Source of the DNA: Saccharum officinarum
Lineage: Eukaryota > Streptophyta > Magnoliopsida > Poales > Poaceae
DNA: 64,000 nt
Reading direction: 5' to 3'
Assembly: GCA_020631735.1 (NCBI GenBank)
Contig: CM036160.1
Coordinates: 7,346,746 to 7,410,745, forward strand
The position numbers were made by a program, and so were the translations under genes. The notes below the pieces were generated by a model. It was not told where the DNA came from, ran no database searches, and saw only the letters and a program-made list of their open reading frames with translations. Shown here one piece after another: positions 1 through 11,556 of this stretch. Every line of letters starts with the position of its first letter. Position 1 is the first letter of the stretch.

Positions 1-73
1 TGGGCAAGTACTAAGCAAAGGGCCCCCTTTAATTCAAGATCCGGGTCATCACTCTCACTAGTCATAAGTCAGG

Positions 74-315
74 GCTTGTTTATTCCGGTTTGAAAAAATT
101 TTGGGTGTCACATTGGATGTTTTATGAGATGTCGAAAAGGGTGTTCGGATACTAATAAAAAAACTAATTACATAATTCGTCTGGAAACCGCGAGACGAAT
201 TTATTAGGCCTAATTAATCTGGCATTAACACATGTGTGTTACTGTAGTAATTATGGCTAATCGTGAATTAATTAGGCTTAAAAGATTTGTCTCATGGTTT
301 TCATAAGACAGGTGA
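74..315. mobile_element. MITE, family also at 8240-8550
   Basis: This AT-rich, non-coding stretch contains words such as GGTGTTCGGATACTAAT and CCTAATTAATCTG. The same words recur in inverted orientation at about 8240-8550. Two related non-coding copies at short range, with an end resembling gtttagtt, indicate a MITE. The ends are approximate and I could not settle a target duplication or superfamily. Confidence 0.6.
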
Positions 316-597
316 AAAGTTTGCTTTGCTCGCTGGCTGTACGACCCTACAAGACACTAGTATACCGGCCTTTCGGATTGACTACTCATCATGGAGTAAA
401 AAGATGCATGTTTTGAGCACCTGAGAACACTAAGGCCCGGATCGTTACTTTCATTTATATTAGCTTTCCAGGGCCGGATTAGTTCTTGGCGTCGAATCGC
501 CCCAAACGAACGGAGCCTAAAGCAGAAAGGAAAATGGTTGTGCATATGGTGGTGAGTATACAGCAGGATTGGGAACTACTGAGACAAGGGTACTCCC

Positions 598-790
598 TCC
601 GTTCCGAAAAAATACAATTCTAGCGTTAAGTTTTAGTATATTAAGATTGACCAGTTATAGATAAAAAGGTATTAATATTTATAATATAAAATAAATATCA
701 GTAGATTAGTTACGAAATATATTTTCATAATAAATTAATTTAGAGTCATAAATTTGAATATTATTCACTAGAAATTTGATCAATCACGGG
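598..790. mobile_element. Stowaway-like MITE fragment
   Basis: The segment begins TACTCCCTCCGTTCC, the usual terminal sequence of grass Stowaway (Tc1/Mariner) MITEs, and continues into AT-rich sequence. I do not see the matching inverted end, so it is probably truncated. Confidence 0.5.
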
Positions 791-962
791 CACGCGACAC
801 GTAGTTGGGCGGAGGTAGTACTAGCTGTACCAATTGCCTGCCCAGCTGAAACATCTCAGTAAATTCCTACCACTGTTGCAGATGCAGTGTCATGCATGCA
901 CTGCACGCAAATACAGTCAACTGTAGTCCCAACTCATCTCTCAGAAACACACTGCCTAGACA

Positions 963-1265
963 CCGAGACACAACAGGTCTGCTTAGGCCACGTTTAGTTT
1001 GCAAAATTCTTTTGAAAAAGCACCGTAACACTTTCGTTTATATTTGACAAACTTTGTCCAATCATGGATTAACTAAACTTAAAAGATTCGTCTCGACATT
1101 TATAGACAAACTGTGTAATTAATTATTTTTTACCTACATTTAATGCTCTATACATGTACCGGCATATACGATGTGACAAAAAATCTTAAAAACTTTTTGC
1201 ATTTTGACATGAACTAAACAAACCGAGACACAACAGGTCTGCCTAGACACCGAGACACAACAGGT
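963..1265. repeat. Short direct repeats flanking a MITE
   Basis: The 20-mer CCGAGACACAACAGGTCTGC occurs at 963-982 and 1223-1242, and its first 16 bases recur at 1250-1265. The first two copies bracket the MITE at about 986-1222. A 20 bp duplication is too long for a MITE target duplication, so it may reflect an older local duplication or slippage. Confidence 0.7.
986..1222. mobile_element. MITE with GTTTAGTT / AACTAAAC ends
   Basis: The left end reads CCACGTTTAGTTTGC and the right end ATGAACTAAACAA, which form inverted termini. Internal words (TTTCGTTTATATTTG, GATTCGTCTCG, GATGTGAC) are shared with the MITE copies at 7515-8024 and 9883-10135, so all belong to one family. There is no coding content. 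Confidence 0.65.
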
Positions 1266-1738
1266 GCAGCCAAGAGCCATGCACGGGTTGCTTCCTTGAG
1301 GCAGGCGGCCTGCATTGCAGACGGCACTGCCCCAGTGGAGTCGTGCAGATGATACCAATGGATGCTGCATGCCTGCCTGCCAGTGCCAGCCGATTTCATC
1401 ATTCATGGCGTCTTCACCAAACCTCGTAGCTCCTGGACGCAACGGAGTGAATGCGCGCGTGCAGTGCAGTGCAGACAGAGTCGGCGACAGTCTTTTTGAA
1501 TGCCATCGAATTCTGGGCGCCAACGGAGCGAATGCATCGCTTGCACTGCACAGTTGCATTTCACGTCCCAGCTGGTATTGCTAACAGCAGCGGCGGCAGC
1601 AGCTACGCTGCTGTATGTACAGTGCATGCATAGTATGCATACGTACGGATGCAGAGTATATGCGCCCTTGCAATCTGCTCAGGCCGGCGCGTCAAGCATG
1701 GTGACACACCGACGTGATTCGCAAAGGCTTCTAGCCTT

Positions 1739-2206
1739 TTTTTTTTTTTGAAGAGAGGCTTCTGGCCATTGACTAATGAGAGGTTGGTAAGCTGCCTTCG
1801 CTCGAAGAATAACTCGAGCGAACTCCTTCTTGAAGATTGCCCTGCATCTCTCAACAGAGGGCTGAATATCTCTGAAGATTATATCAGTGCGAACAGACCA
1901 AATGGACCAACACATTGTGATTAAGATTTCCATTAAGAAAGGCAAATGAAGCTGGGCTCTGAAATCTTGAAGAGTGGCGAAGGGATCATCCGACGGAGTA
2001 ATGACAAGGCCAAGGCTAGCCCAGCAATCTGTTGCAAAAGGGCAAGCTAGAAACAAATGTAGCACTGATTCTTCAGGCGGGGAATTGCATAGCACGCAAC
2101 TGTAATCAGTATTACAGGACAACAGTGTGCAAACTTTGCCACCAATAGCTGCATGCACCTGCTGGTGCTTGCAACGGTGGGCAGATCGTCTATGGCCATG
2201 AGTCAC
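1739..2206 (-). pseudogene. 3' end of an L1-type LINE (zf-RVT region)
   Basis: A minus-strand frame of about 155 residues carries a pattern of the reverse-transcriptase zinc-binding domain (zf-RVT): C-V-L-C-N, then EES, then HLFLACPFATDCW. This domain closes the pol protein of many plant L1-type LINEs. The frame runs into an A tract on its own strand (T run at 1739-1750), as expected for a retrotransposed 3' end. No reverse-transcriptase core is seen upstream, so the copy is truncated and inactive. The superfamily call rests on the motif and the tail only. Confidence 0.75.
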
Positions 2207-3040
2207 TCATTGTTAACGCTACTGAAGACCCAACGCCTGAAGGTGAACCTGAATCGGGAATGACTGTAGCTGGTCCGGCACGGAAGGAGTCTTGTGCGCC
2301 AGCGCTGAAATGGAGCGTCCGAGTGCTCTGATCAGTGGGCGTGATTCGTAGGCTTAGACAAGCTGCGCCTGTGCGAATCGCGCATCGGCAACGCCGATGT
2401 ATTCAAGAGAGAGTAAGGGGAGAAAGAGGGTAACAAGAATTTACCAAAACAGAACCCGAACTAATGAGACCTCTGTTCTCTCCCACCTTGCGCGCTCGTT
2501 CATCCTGCTTCTTACTGCTTCCCCAAGCCTATTCCTTCCTCTGCCGATCTGTGTCGCTAACACTCACACATTTCAATTCAAGCCTGTTCATCAACATTCT
2601 GAAGAAAAGACATTCATATATATACATATACTATGTAGGAGTACCTCGGAAAAAAAAAACCGTAACTATAGTGATGGCGCACAAGTTACATCTGTTGGGA
2701 GTTTTTACAGCTGAGCTGAGTTCACAACATCACTCACACAAACCCACTAGCCCAGCAGTAGAAATCACAGGAGGTTGATTCCTGTACCAAGAAATCAAGA
2801 CAGGTTTTCACATCGATCCCAAAGCATTATAACAACAGAAGCACAGCCAACAAAACTAACCTCAGTTACAAATTACCACTAGTGAACCTACACTCTGCTA
2901 CTCTCTCTTCCCCAGCATCTCCTAACTGAAACTAAAGTCTTCTACTACTGAAACTTGCAAGAAATTGTTGCAGCATTGTAAGCTGCAAGCCGCAACCAGC
3001 ATCATGCATGGACTGTTATTCTAAGCAATTGGCAGGACGA
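2207..3040. other. Intergenic; 3' flank of the BTB gene
   Basis: No coding frame is supported here. The part from about 2700 to 3040 lies directly downstream of the minus-strand BTB stop codon and probably holds its 3' UTR. Short plus-strand frames at 2397-2778 are low-complexity and unsupported. Confidence 0.4.
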
Positions 3041-5773
3041 TCAGTGGCGCCCCGACCGCGATGACGAGCTCCCGGGCTGCTGCTGCTCGGCGTACGGCCT
3101 GACGAAGGTCCGCCTCCACCAGACCTCGAACGCCCTCTGCAGGTTGGGGCAACCATCTCCGGCCTTGAGGAACCGACCGAGCCACGCGAGCAGCACGGCC
3201 TGCTGGTCCTCCAGCGGCAGCGTCAGGATGGCCTGCCCGATGCCGTCCTCCACCACGGCGCGGTCGAACCACCGGCACCCATGCTGCAGCCACCTGTAGT
3301 CGTCCATCAGCGGCTGCAGCCACACGTCGAGCAGCCGCCGCCGCGTCTCCTTCGATGGCAGCGCCTCGCCTTTCCCGATCGCCACCAGCAGCCTCGCCGT
3401 CACGCAGCTCACCAGGTGGCGGTGCATCACCGGTATCTTGGGGTGCAGCTCGGCCAGCTCCGCCTGGCTCGCCCAGATGACCGTCAGTTCATCGGCTGCG
3501 TTCCTGTCTGATAGGATCTCGGCTAGCCAGAGGAGGTTATCAGCCTCCAGAGCAATCTTTCTGAACGTCTGGTCTTTGCTGCCTGAAGATTCTTCACCCG
3601 CAAGGTCTTCTGGATCGGAAGCTTGACGAGACAGTGCCAGCAGGGAATCCAGGCAGTTCTGGAAACAGCTGTACAAGGTCATGATGCAGGAGGAGTCTGC
3701 TGAAGAACCATTGGCGCAGTTGTTGCTGTTCTCCTTGAAAAGCTTCAGGACCAGAGATTTCATCTCGCGGCGGCCTCTGTCCTCGCTGCTCTTCAGCACC
3801 AGGTCAATGATATGTGCAAGAGTGTCGTTTGGCGGATTTGTTAGGACGTCGGATGTCACTCTCCTTAGCAAGGGGTTAGCTCTGTGATCCTCGTCGTGCA
3901 GCTGTCGTATGGACGACACAACGTTTTCTTCCTCGTCGCCTACCCAAGGAACTGCTTCCAGGTAATCTAAGCATGACATGATGCATGCACGGAAGCCAAG
4001 TGATTCTGCGACCTACAGACAGAAGAAAATGTAAAAATGCATATACTAAAAAGGAAAGGGATATGCACATTAAGAAGTCAAATTTGCTTTACAAAATCCA
4101 GTTGATTGTTCCTAATTAATTCACAAAAAAAAACTTAAATAGCCATTTTCAGACAAGCATGCTCTACAGATCTAGATCAGATTCAGAGAACTTGTTTCAC
4201 AGCTATTAATTCAATATAGAAAAAGCAGGGAACCCTACCTAAATTGAGACTGATCAGCCTACCTAAATTGTGACTCACCAACTATCCATTGCCATAATTT
4301 CAAGATGATTTATGTTAAGTTGCAGAGTATGCATTGTTTGTCACATTCCATTGCAGGTGAGTGTATCATAAGAATATGAATAAATATGAGCAGTGGTCCT
4401 AAAATGCGATAACATGAAATAGACATAGAAAATGCATTAAAAAAAGACATAGAAACATATTCATCTGGATCTAATCAGAATCACAATTTTGCAAGACTAT
4501 AGTTCCACTAAACAATGTCTGAATCAGTAAAGCTTCAGTTAGCAATACAGGGCATTAAAATTTGTGGTTTGGAATCACTAAAAGCCCCTAAAGTTTGAAA
4601 TTCTTAAACAAGCACATTTTGTGGTATAGACAACTTTTAGCTGACGCACCTTTATAATATCAATAAAATGCTCAACGTACCTAGGGTTAAAAATAAGATG
4701 ACCAAGTGGCAAACCAAACCATCAGAGTAGTGTCCAATTTACCAAAGAAGATTGACTAGCGGTAAACATTTTCTAAGCAAAAGAAAGTATCAAAGTAATG
4801 CTAGTTTTTCTCATAAAAATGCCATTATTTTTTCTAGTGTCAGGGCTCTGGTGGTGGTATTTTTTTAATAAATAAATAAATAGAATCCACCGTACAAATT
4901 AAGCTGCAGTTTAAATATCCATAGTTAGATATTAGATGAGGAGTTTGTGATACATCAGTTTAAGCTTAGTAATTGTTTTGAACCACCACAGTTCATGCAT
5001 GCTCCAACTGTTCAACATTTGTGAATAATATAGATTAGAATATGCTTACGGACAAATTTATATAGCATATGAAGGCATTGGAAAAAAACAAACAAAAAAT
5101 TGGCAAATTAGGAAACTGTGGTAGGAGAAACCTTCAAGATTCGCAGAACTCGTGGAACATTTTGCTTGATAAGCCTCTGCTTGACATCCTTGCAGTACAT
5201 CAACCCAACAGTCTCGACATAAATCTCCACATCCTCACAATCTGGCACCTCAATGCATGCCACCGGTGACTGCCTCGAGATTCTATCGGCAAAAAAGGTA
5301 CTATTTTCAGCAAGGATGTTCTTGTGAACAATCATCTTCACAGCTACCCCTTCCTTGCCATGCAGCACAACCTTCAGATCACTTGTGCCAAGCTGCCCAA
5401 ATCCGACCGAGATCTTATGCTGCTTTGGTCGTTTCTCGGGTGCCGGTGCAGGCACTACCTTTGGTGGATCAGGGGCAGCAACAGCATCTGCTGGAGGGCA
5501 TACTTGCTCATCTGAATTGGTTCTAGACCTAGTAGGAGTGGACTGTGCTCTCTTCTCTGAAGAAATGATTGGCGCCCTCTGAACCGAGGATGCCTTTGAT
5601 GGCGCAGGGGATGCTCCCCCTCTAGGCCTGCCCTGCTGGTTTGGGCTCTTTGCTGTCTTCTGAAGCGCGGCCTGTGATGGGCAGCACCAGAATCCTTCTG
5701 GGGTGACGGCAATGGGCACATTTCTGATCCTTGGTGGCTGGCCATCCAGCCTACCGATCTTGAACTCTGCCAT
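3041..5773 (-). CDS. BTB/POZ domain protein (At1g63850/At3g50780-like), two exons
   Basis: Exon 1 is 5773-5132 (214 codons) and exon 2 is 4012-3041 (323 codons plus stop). They are joined across a 1,119 bp intron with a GT donor at 5131-5130 and an AG acceptor at 4014-4013, in phase 0, giving about 537 residues. The N terminus has the conserved block RNVPIAVTPEGFWCCPS (residues 17-33). A Ser/Pro-rich linker follows, then a BTB/POZ fold from about residue 128 (DLKVVLHGKEG, IVHKNILAENSTFFADRI) to beyond the splice junction. Exon 2 opens with AESLGFRACIMSCLDYLEAVPW, typical of this plant BTB group, and its C-terminal half is helical. The junction restores an uninterrupted conserved motif, which supports the splice model. 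Such proteins are generally thought to be cullin-3 adaptors; the substrate is unknown. The Ser/Arg/Gln-rich tail looks species-specific. Confidence 0.92.
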
Positions 5774-5937
5774 GACTATCTTATGAACAAGCCTGTTTCT
5801 TCCTTCAGAGATGGCTAAATGAAACGATTATTTGGCCTTCAGAGTTTTAGTTGTGATTTGTGAACAGTGCTAATGTGCACACCTGAAGCACAAGAGTCGC
5901 AATATTTAGCTCGGATTTCAGACAAACGACGGATTTC

Positions 5938-6610
5938 AGCCAAGAATGCCAATTAAGGAACAAGAAAGCATTGCAGCGTTCAGGTTGTCTAGATTTCCTA
6001 GCACTCAATAATTGGAGCCTGCAACCTTTGACCAAACAAAAATAGTTCAGATCTCTATCCTATCCATAGCAAGTTAGCAAATTCGAATCAGGAGCACTGA
6101 AAACAGTATAAAACAACTAGTAGAACCACAAGAACAGGAACCAACAACATACTGAACCTCAATATTGAATGGAAACAAATGTCTAAAATATTCCATCAAA
6201 TTGGCACAAAACCGAACCAAAAGCTACTCGAAATAACAATCCACATTCCCCACCCCCTCTCTCTTTCAAATGAAGGCACCGGATCAAAATCAAGAACTAC
6301 TAGAACATCACAAAATTATGCTACATAAAAACAATAATGCCAATTAAGAAACAAGAAAGCATTGCAGTTGGCAGCATTCAGGTCCTCTAGATTTCCTACT
6401 GCTCAGCAATCGGAGCCTGCAACCTTTGAACAAACAAGACTAGTTTGGATCTCTATTTAAACCCTAGCAAGCTAGCAAATTCGAAGCAGGGGCACTGAAA
6501 ACAGTAGGAGTATAAAACAATCAGTAGAATTTGCTACATTCCCCACCAAATTGGCTACATTCCCCACCCCCTCTCTTCCAAATTACGACACTAAAGTCAA
6601 AAATTCCGAC
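5938..6610. repeat. Tandem duplication upstream of the BTB start codon
   Basis: Segments 5938-6310 and 6333-6610 are diverged copies. Shared words include AAGAAAGCATTGCAG, CTAGATTTCCTA, GAGCCTGCAACCTTTGA, TTAGCAAATTCGAA and CATTCCCCACCCCCTCTCT. The duplication lies between the BTB start codon (5773) and the likely promoter near 7 kb, so it may fall in a 5' UTR intron. It is non-coding. Confidence 0.75.
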
Positions 6611-6619
6611 TCCGCTCAC

Positions 6620-7514
6620 CAATATCAGCAGACATTTGGCAAATTCGAACATCACATAACTAGCACATAGGTAAAGGCAAAGAGAACAGGCCGACAAGAA
6701 GCATTCTTTTTTTCGGACGAAGATGGCCAAGAATTACCTCTCTCGCATCACATTCCGGCTCGGCTCACCAATCAATCAAGGAAAGCAGAGAGGCAGAGGG
6801 GAGGAGGCTTCACTCACAATCACCGCCGCACCACTCTTTCGTCCCTCCCTCCTTGGAGAGCTGTAGGGGGCAAGCGAGGAGAAGCGGTAAAGAGAAAGCG
6901 GAGAGCACAGCACAGAGGCGAGGGCAGGTAAGCTAGGCGCGGGCATGAACGCATCCATCACATCTCCACCACCACCTGCATCTCCTTTTCCCCATCAGCA
7001 ATCAGTGGTGCTCCCCCTTTAGCCCGCTAACACACCGCGGCCGCCATCATGCCGCCTCCCGCCCTGCTCCTCCTCCCCCTCCTCCTCAAGATCTCATCTT
7101 TTTTTTAGCTTTCTTTTTCCTTCTACCTTCCTCCCCCTTTCGCACTCGCACACAGACCCACAAAGAGTGACTAGCTAGCTTCCACACCCCCCGTTTCCCG
7201 TTGCGTACCGCGGCAGCCGGCAGCGGCTACTGGTGGCCGTGTTGCATCGCCATCGTAGCAGCAGCAGCAGCCAGCAGGGGCCAGAGGACTGTAGAAGCAA
7301 GCAGCAGAGTACCGGGGCGTGTCGCTTCCGGCGTCTTTGCTCCCTTGATTGGGCTCAGAGCAGCTATCTCAGTCCTCGGCAAAATCACTCTCACCTCACG
7401 GATTCGCCTGTCTCCCTCATGCTCCTCTGCTCGAGCTCGTCCGGCCACGCCGCTGCCACTGCGATTCAACTCGACTCGAGTGTCAGCCCGTCCTCGCATG
7501 GCCTCGTTTAGGCA
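6620..7514 (-). promoter_or_regulatory. Probable BTB gene promoter and 5' leader region
   Basis: The stretch is GC-richer than its surroundings and, from about 6960 to 7200, strongly pyrimidine-biased on the plus strand (purine-biased on the gene strand). That composition is common around grass transcription starts. I cannot place a TATA box or start site. The open frames at 7201-7527 on both strands are compositional and show no recognisable domain. Confidence 0.3.
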
Positions 7515-8024
7515 CTGGTTTAGTTAGCCCAATTCTCCCCAAATTTTACTATGCAAAAAGAAGATTCCTTATCACATCAAAATGTCGGCAAATGCATGGA
7601 GTACTAAATGTTGATGAAATAAAAACTAATTGCACAGTTTTGTTGTACTTTGCGAGATGAACATTTTAAGCCTAGTTAGTCAAAATTTGAATAATTTTTA
7701 CCAAATACAAACGAAATACTATAGGAATTCTGATACAGTGTTTTTCTCCCCAATTCACCGAACTAAACGAGGCCTAGTTCACGGAATAGGGGAGAAAAAC
7801 ATTGTATCAGAATTCCTGTAGCATTTCGTTTGTATTTGGTAAAAATTATCTAAATTTTGACTAACTAGGCTTAAAATGTTCGTCTCGCAAAGTACAACAA
7901 AACTGTGCAATTAGTTTTTGATTCATCAACATTTAGTACTCCATGCATTTGCCGATATTTTGATGTGACGGGAAATCTTCTTTTGCATAGTGAAATTTAG
8001 GGAGAATTAGAGGAACTAAACCAG
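7515..8024. mobile_element. Two MITEs head-to-head forming a 510 bp hairpin
   Basis: The left arm, from CTGGTTTAGTTAGCCC to about 7764, is the reverse complement of the right arm, ending GGAACTAAACCAG. The two match at roughly nine positions in ten over about 250 bp. The loop is about 13 nt (TAAACGAGGCCTA). Each arm is itself a copy of the MITE family seen at 986-1222 and 9883-10135. A transcript across this block would fold into a long near-perfect stem. It lies a few hundred bases upstream of the inferred BTB promoter. Confidence 0.85.
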
Positions 8025-8239
8025 GCAGATTTTTACTGCAGCTTTCTCCACCCGAGGGCCCTAGTTTACCGTGCCGATGCGGCGGGGCCCACACGTCAGA
8101 GTCCATGTTTTTCCGTGGTGTGCGTGCAGCGTGGCAGCCTGCCAGTGGTTTTGGTTTCTCGAACTGGGGGCGCTGCGATTGCTTTGACTGCTGCCGGAAG
8201 GGTGTTTATTTCCTCTCTAACGAATGTTCATCCCCACTG

Positions 8240-8550
8240 CATCAGATATTTAGACGTATACATGAAATATTAAATGCAAATAAAAAAATAATTAATTATA
8301 TAAATTACGATAAATTTATAAGTCGAATTTTTTAAACCTAATTAATCTATGATTTGACAATGTCATACTACAGTACACATGTGCTAATGGCGGATTAATT
8401 AGGCTTAATAAATTTATCTCGTGGTTTACAGACGAGTTATGTAATTAATTTTTAATTAGTATCCGAACATCCCTTTTTGACATCCCATAAAATATTCGAT
8501 GTAACACTCTAAAATTTTTTATACCGAAACTAAACACCCCAAATTTCATC
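8240..8550. mobile_element. MITE, inverted relative to the copy at 74-315
   Basis: Words such as CCTAATTAATCTATGATTTG, GGATTAATTAGGCTTAATA and TTAGTATCCGAACATCCC mirror those in the first 315 bases. No coding capacity. Ends are approximate. Confidence 0.6.
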
Positions 8551-8648
8551 CGTTTCGCTACAGGTTCTTTTTTTCTTTTTTTTAGAAGATGCAGAGTTTC
8601 AGATTCCACCGCAGCTTCCGCTACCAAACACCGGGAAACCAGGACTGA

Positions 8649-9086
8649 GACTACCCGCACCTATCCATCCTCTATATCATCCTCTATACGTCCTAGTCAG
8701 CAAGATTCTCTCCTCTATACTCAATTCTCCCGCACTCATCCATCCTCTATATCATCCTCTATCCACTCTATTCACTGTGGGACCGACTTGTCACTTTATC
8801 TAAATATATTCATGTGTGATCTAGTTTCGAAGGATTTATTGAGACAAATTTAATGGTGCAATCGAAATTTAATTTGGATTTTTGTTTGTGAGTTATAGTA
8901 TTTTTTCTTTGTTTAGCTAGCGGGGTCCGCCACTACAGAGTATAGAGTAAGCACAGTACTACTCTAAATATAGAGTGAGAGAAAGGATAGAATATCGTTT
9001 TAGAGTATCCAGTGCAGCAGTTTTTACTCTATATTCATACTTTAAAGCTTTAGAGTATCGTTTTAGAGTATCCACTGCGGGTAGTC
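8649..9086. mobile_element. Tourist-like (PIF/Harbinger) MITE, copy 1
   Basis: The inverted ends GACTACCCGCA and GCGGGTAGTC are flanked by a 3 bp duplication TGA (8646-8648 and 9087-9089). The interior holds CCATCCTCTATATCATCCTC on one side and ACTCTAAATATAGAGTGAGA on the other. A full second copy lies inverted at 11557-11963. The 3 bp target duplication and non-coding interior suit PIF/Harbinger MITEs. Confidence 0.8.
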
Positions 9087-9882
9087 TGAAACGGGTACCG
9101 GATGCTCCAAAATTTCTTCAGATTCGAAGTTTGAGTGAACGGTGTCTGCCATCTTTCCGTGCCTGCGCGTGCCACCGCTCCATTTCGAGGTGGTGTCTGG
9201 TTTTTGGCCACGTCAGACGGCCAGGGCAACGTGTGTTATTAGGGCCTATTTGAATAATAGCTGAAATCACTAGTAGATCAACTAGAGCTGCAAACTATTA
9301 GTTCTACTAACAAGTTTATAAAGTTACTAATAGATGCTAATTACTCTTGAGTGAATGTGTTTGGTTCTCCGGATGAACATGGATAGGAGATGGCGTCTTT
9401 TAACGATAATTTAAAAAAAAAGATAAACTCAAAAATCAAAATCCAATCTATTTTCAATCAATCCAGTGTCAATACGCTCCGTGACTATAGGATCGAACCT
9501 GAGCTAGGCAGAGAGGCACTGTTTAGTTGTGTGAGAACAAAAGAAAGCTATCTTTCTATTTTTTTTCATAGAAACATGTGAGTCCCACTCAAAACCCTAA
9601 CCCAACCCAGCTATATCCAAACAAGTAATTGGATTTTGTTAAAGTAATGGAATGTATGTGGCTATATGTCAACATATTATAAAGTAATGTCTATGTCTTA
9701 ATCGTTATTTCTTTTGTATGAACTAGAGCAGGTTATATACCTGTATTTTTTATTTTTCTTTGGCGAATAATATACTTGTATGGTTAATGGCATGTTTATC
9801 GTATTTGAAATATCGTTTGGATAGACTCTGATCGTTGTTGATGTACTTTCGACCATGTGGTATCGTCTTTGACATTACGGTT

Positions 9883-10135
9883 GTGTTTAGTTCCCAAATT
9901 TGAAGTGCCAAAATTCACTGTAGTGACACTGTAGTATTTCGTTTGTATTTTGGTAATAATTGTCCAACCGTTGACTAATTAGGCTCAAAACGTTCGTCTC
10001 GCAAAGTACAACCAAACTGTACAATTAGTTTTTGATTTTATCCACATTTAGTACTCCATGCATATATCGCAAGTTTGATGTGACGAAAAATCTTTTTTTG
10101 CATAGTGCACTTTTCAATGGAACTAAACACAGCCT
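9883..10135. mobile_element. MITE of the 7515-8024 family
   Basis: It opens GTGTTTAGTTCCC and closes GGAACTAAACACAG. Inside it shares ATTTCGTTTGTATTT, GTTCGTCTCGCAAAGTACAA and TTTAGTACTCCATGCAT with the hairpin arms. Non-coding. Confidence 0.75.
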
Positions 10136-10588
10136 ACGTTTCAATGATACCATATCAATTTCGTTTTAACAGAGAAATGTGCAATTGAAAGTGACGGGGC
10201 TTTCTTGCTATCATTTCTACCCCTAGTTTTGTGGAAAGAGGGAGTAATAGGGTGCCTTCTCTAAGGACAGACGGAGCACTTTTTCAGTCTCGGCCGGGAA
10301 AGTTGACGGATTTTCCATCTTGCATTTCTCTCTCTTTTTGAATCAAAAGTTGGTCGTTGAAATGGATGGACAGATGGTGACGATGCCACGCCACCTTTCT
10401 TTTGATTTATTTGACTGAGAGAGGACCATCCCTGCTCAGCCGAGTAGGTGACGAGTACTGCTGGTGTCTGGTGTGCCGAGACTGAGAGATGCTGGAGCTG
10501 GAGCACATGCTAAACTGATGACACTATGACAGGCACGTCTGGTGTTAACAAGAATAATAAACTTACGAGGGGTCCTTTGTACATCAAA

Positions 10589-10661
10589 TCCATTGTCGTC
10601 TAGTCCGGTTAGGATACCTGGCTTTCACCCAGGCGACCCGGGTTCAAATCCCGGCAATGGA
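10589..10661 (+). tRNA. tRNA-Glu-TTC: tRNA-Glu (anticodon TTC)
   Basis: The 73 nt gene folds as a complete cloverleaf. The 7 bp acceptor stem pairs TCCATTG with CAATGGA, the anticodon stem CCTGG/CCAGG closes a CTTTCAC loop with anticodon TTC, and the T arm is CCGGG-TTCAAAT-CCCGG. The T-arm B box GGTTCAAATCC and the A-box region TAGTCCGGTTAGGA supply the internal pol III promoter. A T6 run at 10677-10682 is a fitting terminator about 15 nt downstream. CCA is not encoded, as expected for a nuclear gene. It differs in sequence from plastid trnE. Confidence 0.96.
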
Positions 10662-10676
10662 AAAAAAATGTTCCTC

Positions 10677-10682
10677 TTTTTT
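10677..10682 (+). terminator. Pol III terminator of tRNA-Glu
   Basis: The first run of six T after the tRNA 3' end, inside a long pyrimidine tract that offers many backup T runs. Confidence 0.75.
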
Positions 10683-10860
10683 CTTTTTCCTTTTTGGTTC
10701 TGTGTGCTGCTTGTTTTTCTTTTCCTTTTTCTTTTTTTTTGTTTTTCTTTTTTTGTTATGTGTGTTGCTTGTTTTTCTTTTTTTTTTGTTCTGTGTCCTG
10801 CTTTTTTTTTTTCCCTTTTTCTTTTTTGTTCTGTGTGCGTCATTTCTTGCCCTTTAGTTG
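10683..10860 (+). repeat. Pyrimidine-rich degenerate minisatellite
   Basis: About four imperfect units of 30-55 bp each begin with a form of GTTCTGTGTGCTGCTTG and continue as T/C runs. Units start near 10698, 10756, 10788 and 10828. The open frames here on both strands (Phe-rich or Lys-rich) are artefacts of composition. Confidence 0.75.
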
Positions 10861-11556
10861 ACACGTTTACAATTGAACTGTTCTGCAGATTGCACAACGA
10901 TATCTGATTTGCATCTCTCCGCGAGAGCAAACTGCCTTCAGTCCCGTTCAGGCGAGTCGAGCATTAGCCAAACAGTGACTGAGAAATAGGCATCACTTAT
11001 TAAACTGTACGTCAGAAAGAGCACTTGATAATAGTAGCTCTGCCACTCTGCGAGAACCCAACAGCAGTAGATTCAAGATGGAACTTAATTGTTCATTTCT
11101 GTTTGACACTACCCTACCACTCCACTCATTGGTTTTTGTTTGCAATTTGAAAACATAAATGAGGCAATGCGCTTCAGTGTCAACTCAGAAAAGAAAAATG
11201 TTGCTCAAGCAGTGTTTCAGTTTGATAAAATTTCAACATTTTGATTAAAACTTCATTAAATCTAGCTATCGGAGTTCGGGCTGCAATTTGCCAACTCTTG
11301 AGGCCAACATGAACTATTTAGCAGATATCCTTGGGGAATTCAACGCTGTATTTTGAAGGCACACGTCAGCCACAACAAACACAATTCGAGTCATAGATAT
11401 ACCATGCTCCTCAAAGGACTTTGGGCCAGTGCTGCTTGTCAGCTGTCAACATCACAAAGCCTGAATCAGTTTTAAGATGGCTTCTTCGTATATTTCCAAA
11501 GAAGACTTGAGGCTCCGTGCCCCTTCAGTTCCTAACTTCAAAATGCCATGACATAA

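Noticed and set aside
10542..10930. Phe-rich plus-strand and Lys-rich minus-strand frames beside the tRNA
   Set aside because: They are translations of the tRNA and a pyrimidine repeat, with no independent coding evidence.
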